DNA of 64,000 nucleotides from Gyromitra esculenta (Eukaryota > Ascomycota > Pezizomycetes > Pezizales > Discinaceae): positions 1,364,001 through 1,428,000 of the forward strand of contig JBCAML010000008.1 of the NCBI GenBank assembly GCA_038503075.1, written 5' to 3'. The notes below the pieces were generated by a model that saw only the letters and a program-made list of their open reading frames with translations, had not been told where the DNA came from and did no database searches. This document shows positions 1 through 10,505 of the stretch, one piece after another; positions within the stretch are counted from its first letter, which is position 1; every line of letters starts with the position of its first letter. The position numbers were made by a program, and so were the translations under genes.

Positions 1-309
1 GATATGGCGCTGGAAGCCGGAGACACATCGCTGAAGCTCCGCGCCATGGCCCTGCAGGACAGGTATCTAATGACCGAGATCCGAGACACCGCGGTAAAGC
101 TGAGACGCGAAGCACTAGATCGTAGTGATCCGGTGCTGGATAGTCCGGTGGTGGAACATAAGCTTGGGGAGCTAGAGAGCGCGTGTTTGGAGCTCGAGGC
201 GAGGAGCAGAGAGTGGGATGTTACGAGGGTTATGTGGCAGGATAAAAGGGCGGAGTGTGAGCAGATTGTGGCGGAGTTGGTAAAGGTTATTGATTCTAGT
301 GGTTTTTGA
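1..309 (+). CDS. 3' end of a coiled-coil hypothetical protein (partial)
   Basis: The reading frame is open from the first base of the window and stops with TGA at 307-309, so this is the C-terminal ~102 residues of a gene that begins outside. The visible part is rich in Glu, Arg, Leu and Ala with heptad-like spacing (for example KLGELESACLELEARSREW), typical of a helical coiled coil, and it ends ...VKVIDSSGF. No intron signal is needed in this stretch. I do not recognise a family. The next gene downstream on the same strand also encodes a short helical Glu/Lys-rich protein, so the two may be related, but I see no convincing identity. The ATG at 4-6 is probably internal. Confidence 0.55.
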   Translation, partial: DMALEAGDTSLKLRAMALQDRYLMTEIRDTAVKLRREALDRSDPVLDSPVVEHKLGELESACLELEARSREWDVTRVMWQDKRAECEQIVAELVKVIDSSGF

Positions 310-796
310 TGGTGATGTGGGCTTTTTTTTTTGGGTGGGGGGGGGGAGCTTTTGGGCTTTTGGATTAGTTACTACTTTAATGTGTTTGGAAATGAGATCT
401 CTCTACTTGCTAGAAGTTAAAGGTTGGCCTGAGATACAGGACTGATGCGAACTACTCGCAGAAAAGAATCGTAGATTGCGTAATAATAATGTGACTGTTT
501 AGTGCTATCTCCGATACCTCTTGGGTGGCGAGAAGGGGTTCTAATCGGTAAGGCTTTAGGGATCTACTTGATCCTGCTTCGAAATCTATGATACAGACGT
601 ATTTCCTCATATTAGTTCAAGTAGCGCTCTTTGTATGTACGTGGTAACTTTATATGGTGGAGTTAATGTAATGGACACAACCCGGATAAAGTGTTTGAAA
701 TATTAATCTGAGAACAAGGTCCTTACAGCCCAACACCTCCAGCCGTCAAGAAATAGCCTCACTAACACCAGCACCAACACCAACACCAACACAAAA
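310..796. other. intergenic, no gene seen
   Basis: This holds the 3' flank of the partial gene, with a T/G-rich run at about 325-350, and the 5' flank of the next small gene. A short CAACAC(C) repeat lies just before the ATG (about 770-795) and is probably 5' UTR. Confidence 0.6.
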
Positions 797-1311
797 ATGA
801 GTGATAGCAAACCCAGAGATAGTAGATTGGATTTCCCTGTATGTTACTCTCTCTCCTTGACACTATTTCTACAGGGCCTCAATAATTGATTGCAAATACC
901 AAGTTTCCAACATACGCCAACCCATACCCTGCGCGTGACGCATTCCCCACACCTGGTACTCCACAAAGAAACTCGGGGAATTTAGCACAAGCGGTCAGAG
1001 AGTTGGAATGGGAGATTTCCTTTGTGAAGAAGCAGATTGCATTGGCGAAGGCCGAGGTTGTCTCCATGAAGCAGAGGGTTTCGTCTCTGAATGAGGACAA
1101 TACCTTTCATGGGGAAAATTTGCTGACCCCAGACAATCACACCGCCGACAAAGACAAATTCGAAGAAGCACAGAAGGAAATCATGCTAAAGGCAGGTCTA
1201 CGTGTTAGAGCCAGGTTGTTCAAGGTGTTTGACGCTGCAGTCGAGAGGTTAGAAGCAGGTGTGCAGATTTGGAGTTTAAAATCGCGAGAATTAAAGAGGA
1301 GACCCGTTTAA
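797..1311 (+). CDS. small coiled-coil hypothetical protein, 2 exons
   Basis: Proposed join 797-838 and 904-1311, 149 codons plus stop. Exon 1 is ATG AGT GAT AGC ... TTC CCT, followed by a consensus donor (GTATGT) at 839. An in-frame acceptor AAG at 901-903 restores the long frame that reads FPTYANPYPARDAFPTPGTP. The N-terminal third is Pro-rich and looks disordered. The rest (from about LAQAVRELEWEISFVKKQ) is amphipathic helix with Glu/Lys/Leu heptads, and the protein ends in basic residues (KSRELKRRPV). An intron acceptor at 874 would hit a stop, so the later acceptor is preferred. No family was recognised. It could be a structural or kinetochore-like small coiled-coil protein, but that is speculation. 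Confidence 0.5.
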
Positions 1312-2358
1312 GACATTTGTTGAAATGGTAACTACATACTTGGCTTGTAGCTAAGTATCCGAATAAGCCAAATTGAATGATTCTCTTGGGGTATAAGTTG
1401 ATTCTAGATAAGATTCAGCTATATCGCCAAACGTGAGTCTCTAGAGTACGTGTCTTTAGATTGTGATCAAAAACTCGGTGCGAATACCTAAGCCTGAATT
1501 TAAGAACATGTTTAATACTTAATATTTTTTAAACTCGTTATTAGTACTATTAATGCTGTCAGTGTGCTGTCGGTCTAGCTAGACAGCGGATGGACAAATA
1601 ACTCACCTCTCCTCCTGGTGGGATCCCGCGAAATTGCCTTTCCCAACTATAGACGCACGGAAAGTGCACCAAAGGCTATATCCATCAAGATCAATCGCGC
1701 TCAAATCCAAGAAGCTTATATAAAACCCCAATGGAAAGTTTATAGAACCTTTGTACATGTGTATCATGTCTTCGCCCGTCGAATAAGCCAAGGTCTATAA
1801 AACCCCTAAGACAAATGAAAGCTCGCATATGGGCATATCTAAGATTTCCTGTGATAAGAGGTGAGTTATGAAGGCGAGTAGTATTTGCTTTTTTGGGTAG
1901 GGGAAAGGGACGCCCAGAATTGCGGGAATGCCGTTTGCTATGAGGGGTAGAATGTGCTTTGTGTTTGTGGTTGGTTTTGTGTTGCTTATTTTTTAGGAGA
2001 ACCGTAACCTACGGGCTGAATGTGCTGAATAGAATAGTAATTAAATAAATAACATCCACGACTTTCAACTAACCGTTTATCGAGTGAGATATTATGATAC
2101 AAATACTGGTCTTCAAGTTGAACACCAAATTTCGAGCACGAAAAGAAGCAGATTACTTTCTATGTTTATGTAAGCGTCTTTGCTTTAAAAGAAGTTAGGC
2201 TTGGAAATTGGCGATGTCGTCATCCTCTAAATTCAATTTGTCAGCGATTGTCAATAAAACCTAAACGCGCTTTGAAATATACTCCCCATATCATTACCAA
2301 AAGTCATCTTTACCCTTGAAATACCATTACCGTGGCTCTAAAGCAAACCGCCGTCAGA
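1312..2358. other. intergenic with one copy of a dispersed AT-rich repeat
   Basis: No convincing gene. Overlapping 60-62 codon ORFs on both strands near 1603-1800 have no recognisable content. At about 2004-2050 lies one copy of the short repeat with core CTACGGGCTGAATGTGC followed by TAAATAAATAAC, also seen near 9643 and 18364. Confidence 0.5.
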
Positions 2359-3106
2359 ATGACAAAATTCTCTATTGACATTGTATCCGGTACTACCTTC
2401 GTCCACTTGTTCAGGAAAATTCGAGGACTATGCTACACAGGCTCGGCATGCTAACAGTTTCTTCAATCCAGATACTGTTTGCCCTTGGTGCTATGTAGGC
2501 TATAGGAAACTCTCCAGAGCTATCGCCGAGTTCTCTTCCTCCAATCCTGGCCACACCTTTGATATAACCTGGAAGCCTTACTACCTCAACCCCGACTCTC
2601 CCAAGGTTGGGGTCGATAAGGCTGAATTCTATAAGTCTAAATTTGGTGTCGATCGAACGTCTATGATCTTCCAGCGTTTGAGCGCTATCGGCGAAGCTGA
2701 AGGCATTCACTTCAAGTTCGGTGGGAAGACTGGTAATACCAGGGACTCCCACAGGATCATACAGATGGCACGGGAGAAAGGCCTGCAATCGAGATTCGTC
2801 GAAGAAATATTCGCGGCTTACTTCGAGAACGAGAAAGACATTACCTCTCACGATGTTTTGCTAGAAGCCGCCAAGAAATCTGGGTTAGACGAAGGAGAGG
2901 TTAGGGGGTGGTTGGGATCCAACGCAGGGGGGGACGTGGTTGATAAAGAGGTTCGTGTAGCTCAGCTACATGGGATCAGTGGCGTACCCAACTTCACCAT
3001 CAATGGGAAGTATGAGATCGGGGGAGCTCAGGACCCGAAGGAGTTTATCAAGATTTTTCAAGGACTGGTTGATACGGGTGCGACGACTACGGGCATGACT
3101 TGCTAG
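2359..3106 (+). CDS. DsbA-family (FrnE-like) thioredoxin-fold oxidoreductase
   Basis: Join 2359-2389 and 2472-3106, 221 aa. Exon 1 gives MTKFSIDIVSD across the junction. The intron has donor GTACTA, a branch-like GCTAAC at about 2450 and acceptor CAG at 2471. The spliced product begins with a beta strand and then TVCPWCYVG, with the redox motif CPWC at residues 14-17. It continues with the helical insertion typical of the FrnE/DsbA group and the cis-Pro segment near ISGVPNFTINGKYEIGGAQ. Members of this family are predicted disulfide oxidoreductases or 2-hydroxychromene-2-carboxylate isomerase relatives, usually cytosolic in fungi. There is no signal peptide. The exact substrate cannot be told from sequence. 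Reading straight through the intron would give a false 243-residue ORF lacking the proper N-terminus. Confidence 0.9.
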
Positions 3107-3190
3107 AAGTGGGCTTGTTTTGTGTACGGGCGAACGGCTTGGTCTATATACAAAAGTAACGCTTAATACCACTTGCATATAGAAATTGAA

Positions 3191-4418
3191 TCAACAGATA
3201 TCCTCGATTTCGGTGTCATCAGTGACAGCTTCACCCAAGTCCGTTTTCAGAGTCCTAGTAAAGAGCTCGAGAAGGACTTCAAAGCAAATCTTAGAGAGAG
3301 CAGGATCATATCGCCCCTTTGACTGCTCATCTCTAATGAAACTAGAAATATCAAGCGATTTTTTGTCAGTACAAATACAAACATAAGCACTAGGTAGTAA
3401 AGAATTAGCTTACGCATGCTGAGCCCAAGTGAACTCATAAAAGCTAAATTTTCTTCCTGTTTCATGAAGTGTTTTCCTAATCAGGTCACGCCCTGCAGGC
3501 GGAACATGGTTGTCCATTTTTCCAAAAATCTAATACGATAGTTCCTCATCTGTCAGTACAATTGCCTGCACACTACATAGACTAGTGAAATAATATACTA
3601 ACCATTGCTAACTCTCCTTTAATCTCTGGGATACGGGCTAAAGTATCGTCCTTTTTCCCTAGCCCCAGAGTGGAACTATGAATATCTATACTTCAACGAA
3701 ATAAATTAGACCCAGCCACTCTCAAGGATTAATGGAATAAACACGATAAATAAAACTACTTGCCTGTTGCAAAGTAACAGATGGCGCTGGAGACTCTTGG
3801 ATCAAGAGCACACCTGAAGGCCAGATGACCCCCAAGACACATACCCGTAGTCCCGACCCTACTCGTACAAGTCTTCATGCTAAGTAGCAAATCCACGCAG
3901 AGCTTTGCGTCTTCATCATATGAAGCTACAGTCTACCAAGTTCAGCCAGGTTAGCATAAAGAACTCACAAACAAGCCTTGGGTCACTTCGCCCTCGCTCA
4001 ATTGGTCCACAGATTATTACATACTTTCTTGATCTTGTACTCGTTTCCCTTGTCGGTTCCTGGCCCATCATAGGCTAATGCCTCTGGACCCTCAAAATCG
4101 TGAAATACACTCGGTGCAGCACATATATAACCCTGTCCGGCAATTTGTCTAGCGAATCTAGCAACCGGGCCAGTCACTATTTTTAGGGAAATTATTCCGA
4201 GTAAGCGGTTTTACTCAAGAATCGGGAACTAGCGGCATGCGTGGAATCCTGTACTATAACAAGAAGTAATTTGTACCTTGATAGATTTCACTGAAAACAA
4301 CGACACCGGGGAATTTTGCACTAGGATACCCGGAAATAATTGGATGAAATACGAAAATACGCATAGTCGTCCCTCCAGAGGTCAGAACATCGTGGTGAGT
4401 TTCCGTAATGAGAACCAT
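3191..4418 (-). CDS. dienelactone hydrolase family protein (Aim2-like), 6 exons
   Basis: Minus-strand join 4418-4277, 4176-4025, 3932-3764, 3685-3603, 3529-3414 and 3341-3191, 270 aa, in frame throughout. It starts MVLITETHHDVLTSGGTTMR and ends ...TEIEDIC. The alpha/beta-hydrolase core is complete. The nucleophile is Cys130 in GMCLGGH, the acid is Asp188 in FGKMDNHVPP and the His is His220 in WAQHAF, which is the Cys-Asp-His triad of dienelactone hydrolases (carboxymethylenebutenolidase family). The strand FPGVVVFSEIYQVTGPV is also diagnostic. Such fungal proteins are cytosolic or mitochondrial hydrolases of uncertain natural substrate. The third intron begins with GC (AG|GCAAGT at 3763) rather than GT, and both frame and conservation (CYFAT|DIHSS) require it. 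The gene is tandem with SPT16, with about 510 bp between them. Confidence 0.92.
3686..3763 (-). other. GC-AG intron in the dienelactone hydrolase gene
   Basis: On the minus strand the exon ends ...TTTGCAACAG and the intron begins GCAAGT, the usual consensus of rare GC-AG introns. The acceptor is TATAG at 3687-3686. No GT donor nearby keeps both the frame and the conserved DIHSS motif. Confidence 0.8.
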
Positions 4419-4927
4419 GATTAGACAGTAGGCAGGTGACGGCTGATGGCTGGGGAGGTTTCAGTGCCTCAGGGAACCAGACGAATGGGATAAGGACGCA
4501 GGCTTCCAGGAAATGTGGGGTACGGGAGTGGCTTAACCCCGCTTTATATAAATCTAGCCTTGGCATACCTACTCGATCCATCATATCCACCATATCGTAC
4601 GTTTCCTACATATATCATACGTTTTTTTAAGTCCTGATCTGAGCTCTAGCATGAAAAAAATAAAATCCTTTTACCTTAAGGGCCGAATTAAAACTACACT
4701 GATAGCGGAAATAGAAAATCAAAAGGAAATATGAAGGAGCACGACAAGCAGGCCTCATACTATCATATCCTACACATCTAGATGCAGGTGCATAAAAATA
4801 GCAGGAAAGCATCAAAAGATTCAAAAACCATAGCCATGACCATATCCAGTATCAAGTTATGACTAGTACCTGGGCGTTTAAAAGTTACGCCTCAGAAAAA
4901 TACTCACCATAAGTTACGGTTGCCAGT
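4419..4927. other. intergenic between SPT16 stop and DLH start
   Basis: This serves as SPT16 3' flank and DLH promoter, both minus strand. A short AT-rich tract lies at 4550-4640. I see no further gene; the small ORFs here are out-of-frame intron or flank readings. Confidence 0.6.
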
Positions 4928-7900
4928 TTATCGCTTTCGCTTTTTGGTCTTTTCTTCGTCGACTAAACCGCTTTCTTTATCCTTCCTTTTCGCATCTTCT
5001 TCTAAATCATCCCAATCCTCTGTCCGCCACAGATACATCGAGTTAGTTTCCACCCAACATTACGACTAATAATGATAACTATGAAATTTAATCTGAATTC
5101 TCACCCCCAGATTCAATATCCGAGGCTTCGGAGCCTTCGTCAGCGCTAGCATCGTCATCATCAAAATCACTTTCTCCCTCACTCTCTGATTCTGACCCAA
5201 AATCCGATGCCTCGAATTCCGATTCCTCGTCCTCCTCATCGTCATCTTCTCCATCGGACTCGACAGACAGGAAATGCCAGCCACCTAATAATTTAAATGT
5301 CAGACTATTCGTATGGTAATGCAGGAATGGAGCAAATCTTACCATCTTTGAAGAATTGATGAGGATCAGCAATCACGGTCTTCATAATCGTTGGCCAATT
5401 CAAGTTCAAAGGTCCTTCTGTGAAAGGAATATTTGAAGAATCAAGCCATTCCTTCACGTTCTCGAGAGTTTCCATAGGGATCGAATTGATGTGAGAGACC
5501 GGACGAGCATAATCTTTGTAGACAAACACCATATCGAAATTTTTGAGGCCGAACTAGATCATAACACGAGTCAGCTTGCCAGACCGTACAGCAAATTTAT
5601 CCAAGCAGTTAACAAACCTGAACTCTCTCCAAATGCGCAACCTCAATCTCGTCAAGAGTGATAACCAAAAAGGGAGGATCAGTAAGTTGGACCAAAGCAT
5701 CAGTCGTAGGCGCGCAGAGAACATTTGCACGGAATGGAACACCGCTAAATCCAAGTTCACGGTATGGAATATCAACATCCACGCCGTTTTCAAGTTTCTT
5801 TCCAGCCTCTGATATTTTGTCGGCAAATGCTTTGAACTCTTTGTCTAACAGTGCCCTCCTCCGGCGTTCCTCTTGCTCCTGCTCGAACTCCTCCTCGTCT
5901 CCATACCTGTATTTCCTCTTCCTGTTACCAGTTTCATCAAACTGGATATCAGTCGCCTCACGATAGAACTGCACATCCTTCGTCTTCTTCTTTCCCACCA
6001 TGATGGGGTCTTTGAGATGAACGTGGATTAAGACGATCAATTCGTTTGTGCAAGGCTGGAAAAACAGATGCTTGACGTTGCTGAACAAAATATCGATGCG
6101 TTGGTCATTGCGCACAGGGGACTGGTAACGGAGACCATTCTGATGGATCTCAACTTCACCAGGTACACGTTTTCCATCAAGAGCAGGGCGGACGTATACA
6201 TCCCCAAGGCGCTGGGGGCGACGATTTCGGATCTCGATCAGGTTGTCTTGCGTTACGACATCCTCTAACTCTTTGCGCTCTTGTTCACGTTTGACGGCGT
6301 TCTTCTTCATGTCCTGAATGCTCGCGCAAATTTCAGCCATGCGGTCATTATCTGTACTCCTGTAGGTCAAACTGCGCACAAAGTGGGCCCCGGGATCCTC
6401 GAAGGGCTTTAACTGAAAAGTCAGCATTTCCAAGGAAATTCTTAAAAACTAAATGAAAGTTGACACGAACCAGGTCGTCTTTTCTTCCCACACCTTGCCC
6501 CGGGGAGAGGAAGTTGATACGAAGGTATGTAAAATCGCCTTCATCGTTCTTGCTGACGTTTTTCAAAGTTGCAATGTGGAAAGGAACCGGACGTCCGAAG
6601 ATAGGGACAATAATAGTCTGATTCTTCGGATCCACCACAATCTTCAGATCGCTAATAGCACTAGGCAACTGGTTCTCGCGTTTGTACGATTCAAAACGCT
6701 TGATCAGCTTTTTGCCCTTCCCATCTTCAACTGCACCTCCCTGAGCGTATCGGGCCAACCCTTGTTCTTGCTTCTGCTGGGCTAACTCTCTTTGATGTTC
6801 TCTCCTCTTCTGCTCTGCACCTTCGTCAACTTCTTTGCGTTCGCCGCGCAATTTCGATTTCAAAACCGCTGTGTTCTTCGCTGGCGCAGGTTTAGGCGCA
6901 GGTTTCTTGGCCTTAACCTTTTCCTCTGGTTCATCCTCCTTGAAGTAGAACGCGGTTTCTTTCAGATCCTTCGGACATCCGCCAGTAAATACGATGGGGT
7001 CACCGGTAGTGACTCTGATAGTATCTGTCAAGAGCAAACTGTAAATTTTGCTCTTCGCATCCTGCGGTTTCGGGTTCTCGATTTCATGAAAACCCAGGGT
7101 CACACAGAGTGTCATTCCATCTTTCAACACACGAGTGCTCTTAGGGCTGAGAATTAGGTTCGAATCCCGGACCTCGATACCAACGCCGGCGCCGATGTTC
7201 TTAAGAAAGTGTTTCTCGAGCTCAGGATGTTTCGCTTTGATGAAACCGATCGCTTTGTTATAGATATCTTTGCAGACCACACCATCGCGGATCTCCGAGA
7301 GGACTTTCCACTGGAGATCAACTAAGAAGCTATAATATCTTTCTTGCGCCTTATTCGGATCGATAAGGAAAGTTCGGGCAATAGTCGAGCAATAACTCTT
7401 GTATCGCAATCCCATTGAGGACAAGATAATCCCACCATGAAGCTGGCTTTCGTCGGCAGCGGCATTCGTTCTTAGGTCATATTTTCCACCACTCTGAACT
7501 ACAGGTCCCACGGTCCAATCAAGTTGCATTGAATCGAACTATTGTAAAGTCAGCTAATAAATCGCATAAACAAACCAATCGCATTTCATGCTCACATCCG
7601 CGCCAAGTTTTAGCTCCTTCGATTTAAAGAATTTGTCGTCATCGATCTTGTCCTCGATCTTTTTGCTAAGAGCGACGTGTGAGATCTTCTTCTCTTCGTC
7701 GATGATTGTAGACATTTCGTCAATGAAATAGCCTTTCATAATACCAACCAGAGCTCTGGAGGAAGCACGCATAGTTTTCTAAAATAACTATTAGTACTTT
7801 TCTTCCATCGTTGCAACGATTAGGGGTCCACACACCAACTCTGCGTCATCCTTGATAGCCAAAAAGGCCGAGAATGCAGGAGCCACGTCCACCTCCTCCA

Positions 7901-8540
7901 CGCCCTCGACTTCCGATGGGTAGACCTTCTTCCAGTCATTTGCAAAAGGTCCCTGTGCTGAATCCTTCGCAATAACACCAACTTTCTTGCCCGATTTTTT
8001 GATGACCTCCGCAAGATCCTTAAAAATCTGCGAATTCGCAGCCTCGTCCTTTCCTCGCACCAGAATCTCGACGGGAATTTTACCACCCTTCAGAGGCTCA
8101 AGATGCTTTGCTGTAAGCACCACATAATCAGTATTTAGCTCTCCAGAATCCTTTCTTTCGCGAATACGAAGACGACCGAAACAAACCTTTTTTCGGAGTT
8201 GTGACGATGTAGAACTTCTCTTGGGTAAGCAAAAACAATGTGGTAGGGAACTCGTATCCCAGCAACCAGAACTATAAACCAACATTAATTTGCCGCCCTA
8301 TCACGCTTCGGGGAAAAAACGTGTAAAGTGTAAAATATAAGGGGACAAAGAAAGCAAGCATACATGTAGAGAAAGACTCTTCGAATATGGCCCCTCCTCT
8401 GTTTTCCCCAGGATCACGACAATCGATCCGACGCCGCCAAAAACCTCATTCTTTTTCGGATCCTTCCACGCCGCCACAAGGTTGCCCAGGCGCGAATGGA
8501 AGAGCTGTTTGTCGATGTTGACCTCAGCTGCGTCACCCAT
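4928..8540 (-). CDS. SPT16: FACT complex subunit Spt16, 9 exons
   Basis: Minus-strand exons 8540-8364, 8271-8187, 8110-7836, 7778-7596, 7538-6471, 6412-5618, 5553-5343, 5284-5105 and 5019-4928 join in frame to 1021 aa, the usual size for Spt16. Order: an N-terminal aminopeptidase-like domain ([18 protein letters not shown]... to about residue 450, pita-bread fold, catalytically dead in this family), a charged linker ([11 protein letters not shown]), the middle double-PH domain ([52 protein letters not shown]), then a long Asp/Glu/Ser-rich tail and a terminal basic stretch ending KTKKRKR. FACT (Spt16-Pob3 plus an HMG protein) is a histone chaperone that reorganises nucleosomes in transcription and replication. 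The acidic tail binds H2A-H2B and the basic end is a likely NLS. The gene is divergent from MRPL51. Confidence 0.97.
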
Positions 8541-8859
8541 GACTGACTATCTCGCGGTTTTCGATTTCTGTGAACCCTTTTCGTGTAATTTTCTGAGCCG
8601 CTATAGGAACCAAAAAGGGGGTTCGATGAAATGAAGAAAGGGATGTGTTGTGAGAAAAAAGAGGGATGGCAAGACGAGGAAGATGCCTTGGGGGGTATTT
8701 CAAAGGGAAGTCGCGTTGGTCGCTGTGTTCAAGGCTTGGCAGACGCGACCCTTCTGAAATTTCCGCGGCACCACAGCGTTGCCCAGAACGAACCGCCACC
8801 CTTAACTCCTTCATCCTGCGAAACACCCCAGCAACGAATAGATATCACGAACTACAAAA
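8541..8859. promoter_or_regulatory. shared divergent promoter SPT16 / MRPL51
   Basis: Only 319 bp separate the two start codons, which point away from each other, so the region must contain both core promoters and 5' UTRs. I see no clear TATA box. The ORF readings that cross it carry no family signature. Confidence 0.6.
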
Positions 8860-9455
8860 ATGACCATCACAGCTCTCCGCGCCGTATCAAAGGCCCAAAA
8901 TGGTGTTGGGGCTTTTATACTTCAGTGCAAACGTCTAGACTTCCATTATTGCGACTGGGCTGGCGCTTCAAAAGGAATGAAGTAAAATTTTTCCCCACCT
9001 GCCCCACCAAAACTTCCTCAACAGCTAATAGTGAGTCCCATTTTCTCAATAGGTCGTTCCTAACTCATAAACTTCCCCGATTCGCCAAAGAGAACCCTCA
9101 GATTGAAATTACTGTATCCCCAAGACCCCATCAGCACCCAATAATACGAGGCGTCTACAGTATGCTCACCATCCCTCCTCACTCATTCTTCGCAAAAATT
9201 CAACTAAAACAGAGTTTCTACCTTAATTTTGGCCCAAGGAGCTAATCGTGTTTCCTGCAATCGCTTATAGTCAACGGCCGCGAAAAGGTTATTTGTGTCC
9301 GGAAGCTCGACCCCCAACAGATTCTCCAAAAAGCCGAACTCCTCCGCAACTCTTCTGGCCAGAAACTGAAGAGGATCAACAAGCCCGTCAAGTCTATGAA
9401 CGAGGGTGTAAGGGGAATATTCTCGCCGTTCCACGGAACAAAGCACATTATATAG
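8860..9455 (+). CDS. MRPL51: mitochondrial large-subunit ribosomal protein mL43 (yeast Mrpl51)
   Basis: Join 8860-8981, 9053-9159 and 9271-9455, 137 aa, all in phase. The product starts MTITALRAVSKAQNGVGAFI, continues QCKRLDFHYCDWAGASKGM, then FLTHKLPRFAKENPQIEITV and SPRPHQHPIIRGVYINGREK, and ends FSPFHGTKHII. This is the L51/S25/CI-B8 thioredoxin-like fold found in mL43 and NDUFA2-type proteins, and the residues match the fungal Mrpl51 branch in full length. It functions in the large subunit of the mitochondrial ribosome. The basic N-terminus serves as the import signal. A 204-codon ORF that reads through both introns from 8631 is an artefact. Confidence 0.95.
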
Positions 9456-10505
9456 GTAATTTAGGAGTACGCATACTAGACTTTTGTACATTTTCTCGCA
9501 TCATAGAGCAACTTTTAGATATCTCCAAATTCTTAGCAGCGAGTTTATTAGCCTGCTGGATCCTCAAACTACACTTCTGATACGTGCTGCTGTCCTGCAT
9601 TTTACCGAAAAATTTATCGTTCAAGTTAAGACATTACGTACCATAACCTACAGGTTGAATTTACCTATTGAATAAATAAATAATAAAGTAAATAAGTTAA
9701 GGCATTATCGTGGTCGATTTCCCTTGGATTTTGACCACCTTTCTTTTCAATCGAAGATATCTATTACAATTTTGGAAAATCAAGCCCATTTCTTGACTTT
9801 GTCGTCCTTTAACTAGGAACTGGCACCGATTCTCCTGTTTTGGGTGGTTTTGCCTAGAGATTGGTGGTGTTTCGTTTTCAGTTGAGATCCAGCGTTTTTT
9901 TACTCTATTGAAAATTTTCATATTAGTTCTCTTAGTTACATGTACAATTCACACATTTACCTCTCTACCTAAGTTAATCATCTTAAACCTCTCTCGTGCA
10001 ACTACAAACTATCTGTCGCAGCCGAGAACCACCCCCTTTTCGAGTAATATGACAACTAACGCTTACAACTTTCGGGTATTATTTGCCAAGAATCAAGGCA
10101 AGCTACCAGGGAAAGAACGTTTATTCACCCACTATGGATATCATACACGGATCAATACAATACAGTAGGTTTCCATAAGATTTAGACCAAGGTGCCCAAA
10201 TGCGAGGGAATCAACATATTAAATCAGCCAACACACAACATCATTACTCTATCAAGGTACTTGTACAATCGCCTCACCGATAGCCTCCCACTCATTAAGA
10301 CATTGAACCGTAGCCATGATCAAGGTCACGATTTTGATTCAAAAAATAAATCTTTGCTACCACTACCTAACTTAAACAAAGAAATGTCCTCACTTGACTC
10401 CGCAAAAACCCTAGGCCTATGTAGAATTGGTATTTTTTTTTTTTTAAAAGATGTACTGGGATTAGGGTCAGCTATATTCCTTAAAGATAACTCAAGATTA
10501 GAGGA
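9456..10505. other. intergenic with dispersed repeat copy, convergent gene ends
   Basis: This lies between the 3' ends of MRPL51 (+) and ERG4 (-). It contains a copy of the AT-rich dispersed repeat at about 9643-9700 and a TACATGTA palindrome at 9937-9944. Small ORFs (9697-9921 minus, 9908-10168 plus, 10192-10515 plus) show no family features. Confidence 0.5.

Noticed and set aside
8631..9245. 204-codon plus ORF across the SPT16/MRPL51 promoter
   Set aside because: It reads mL43 exons out of frame and through introns; the spliced mL43 protein explains the region.
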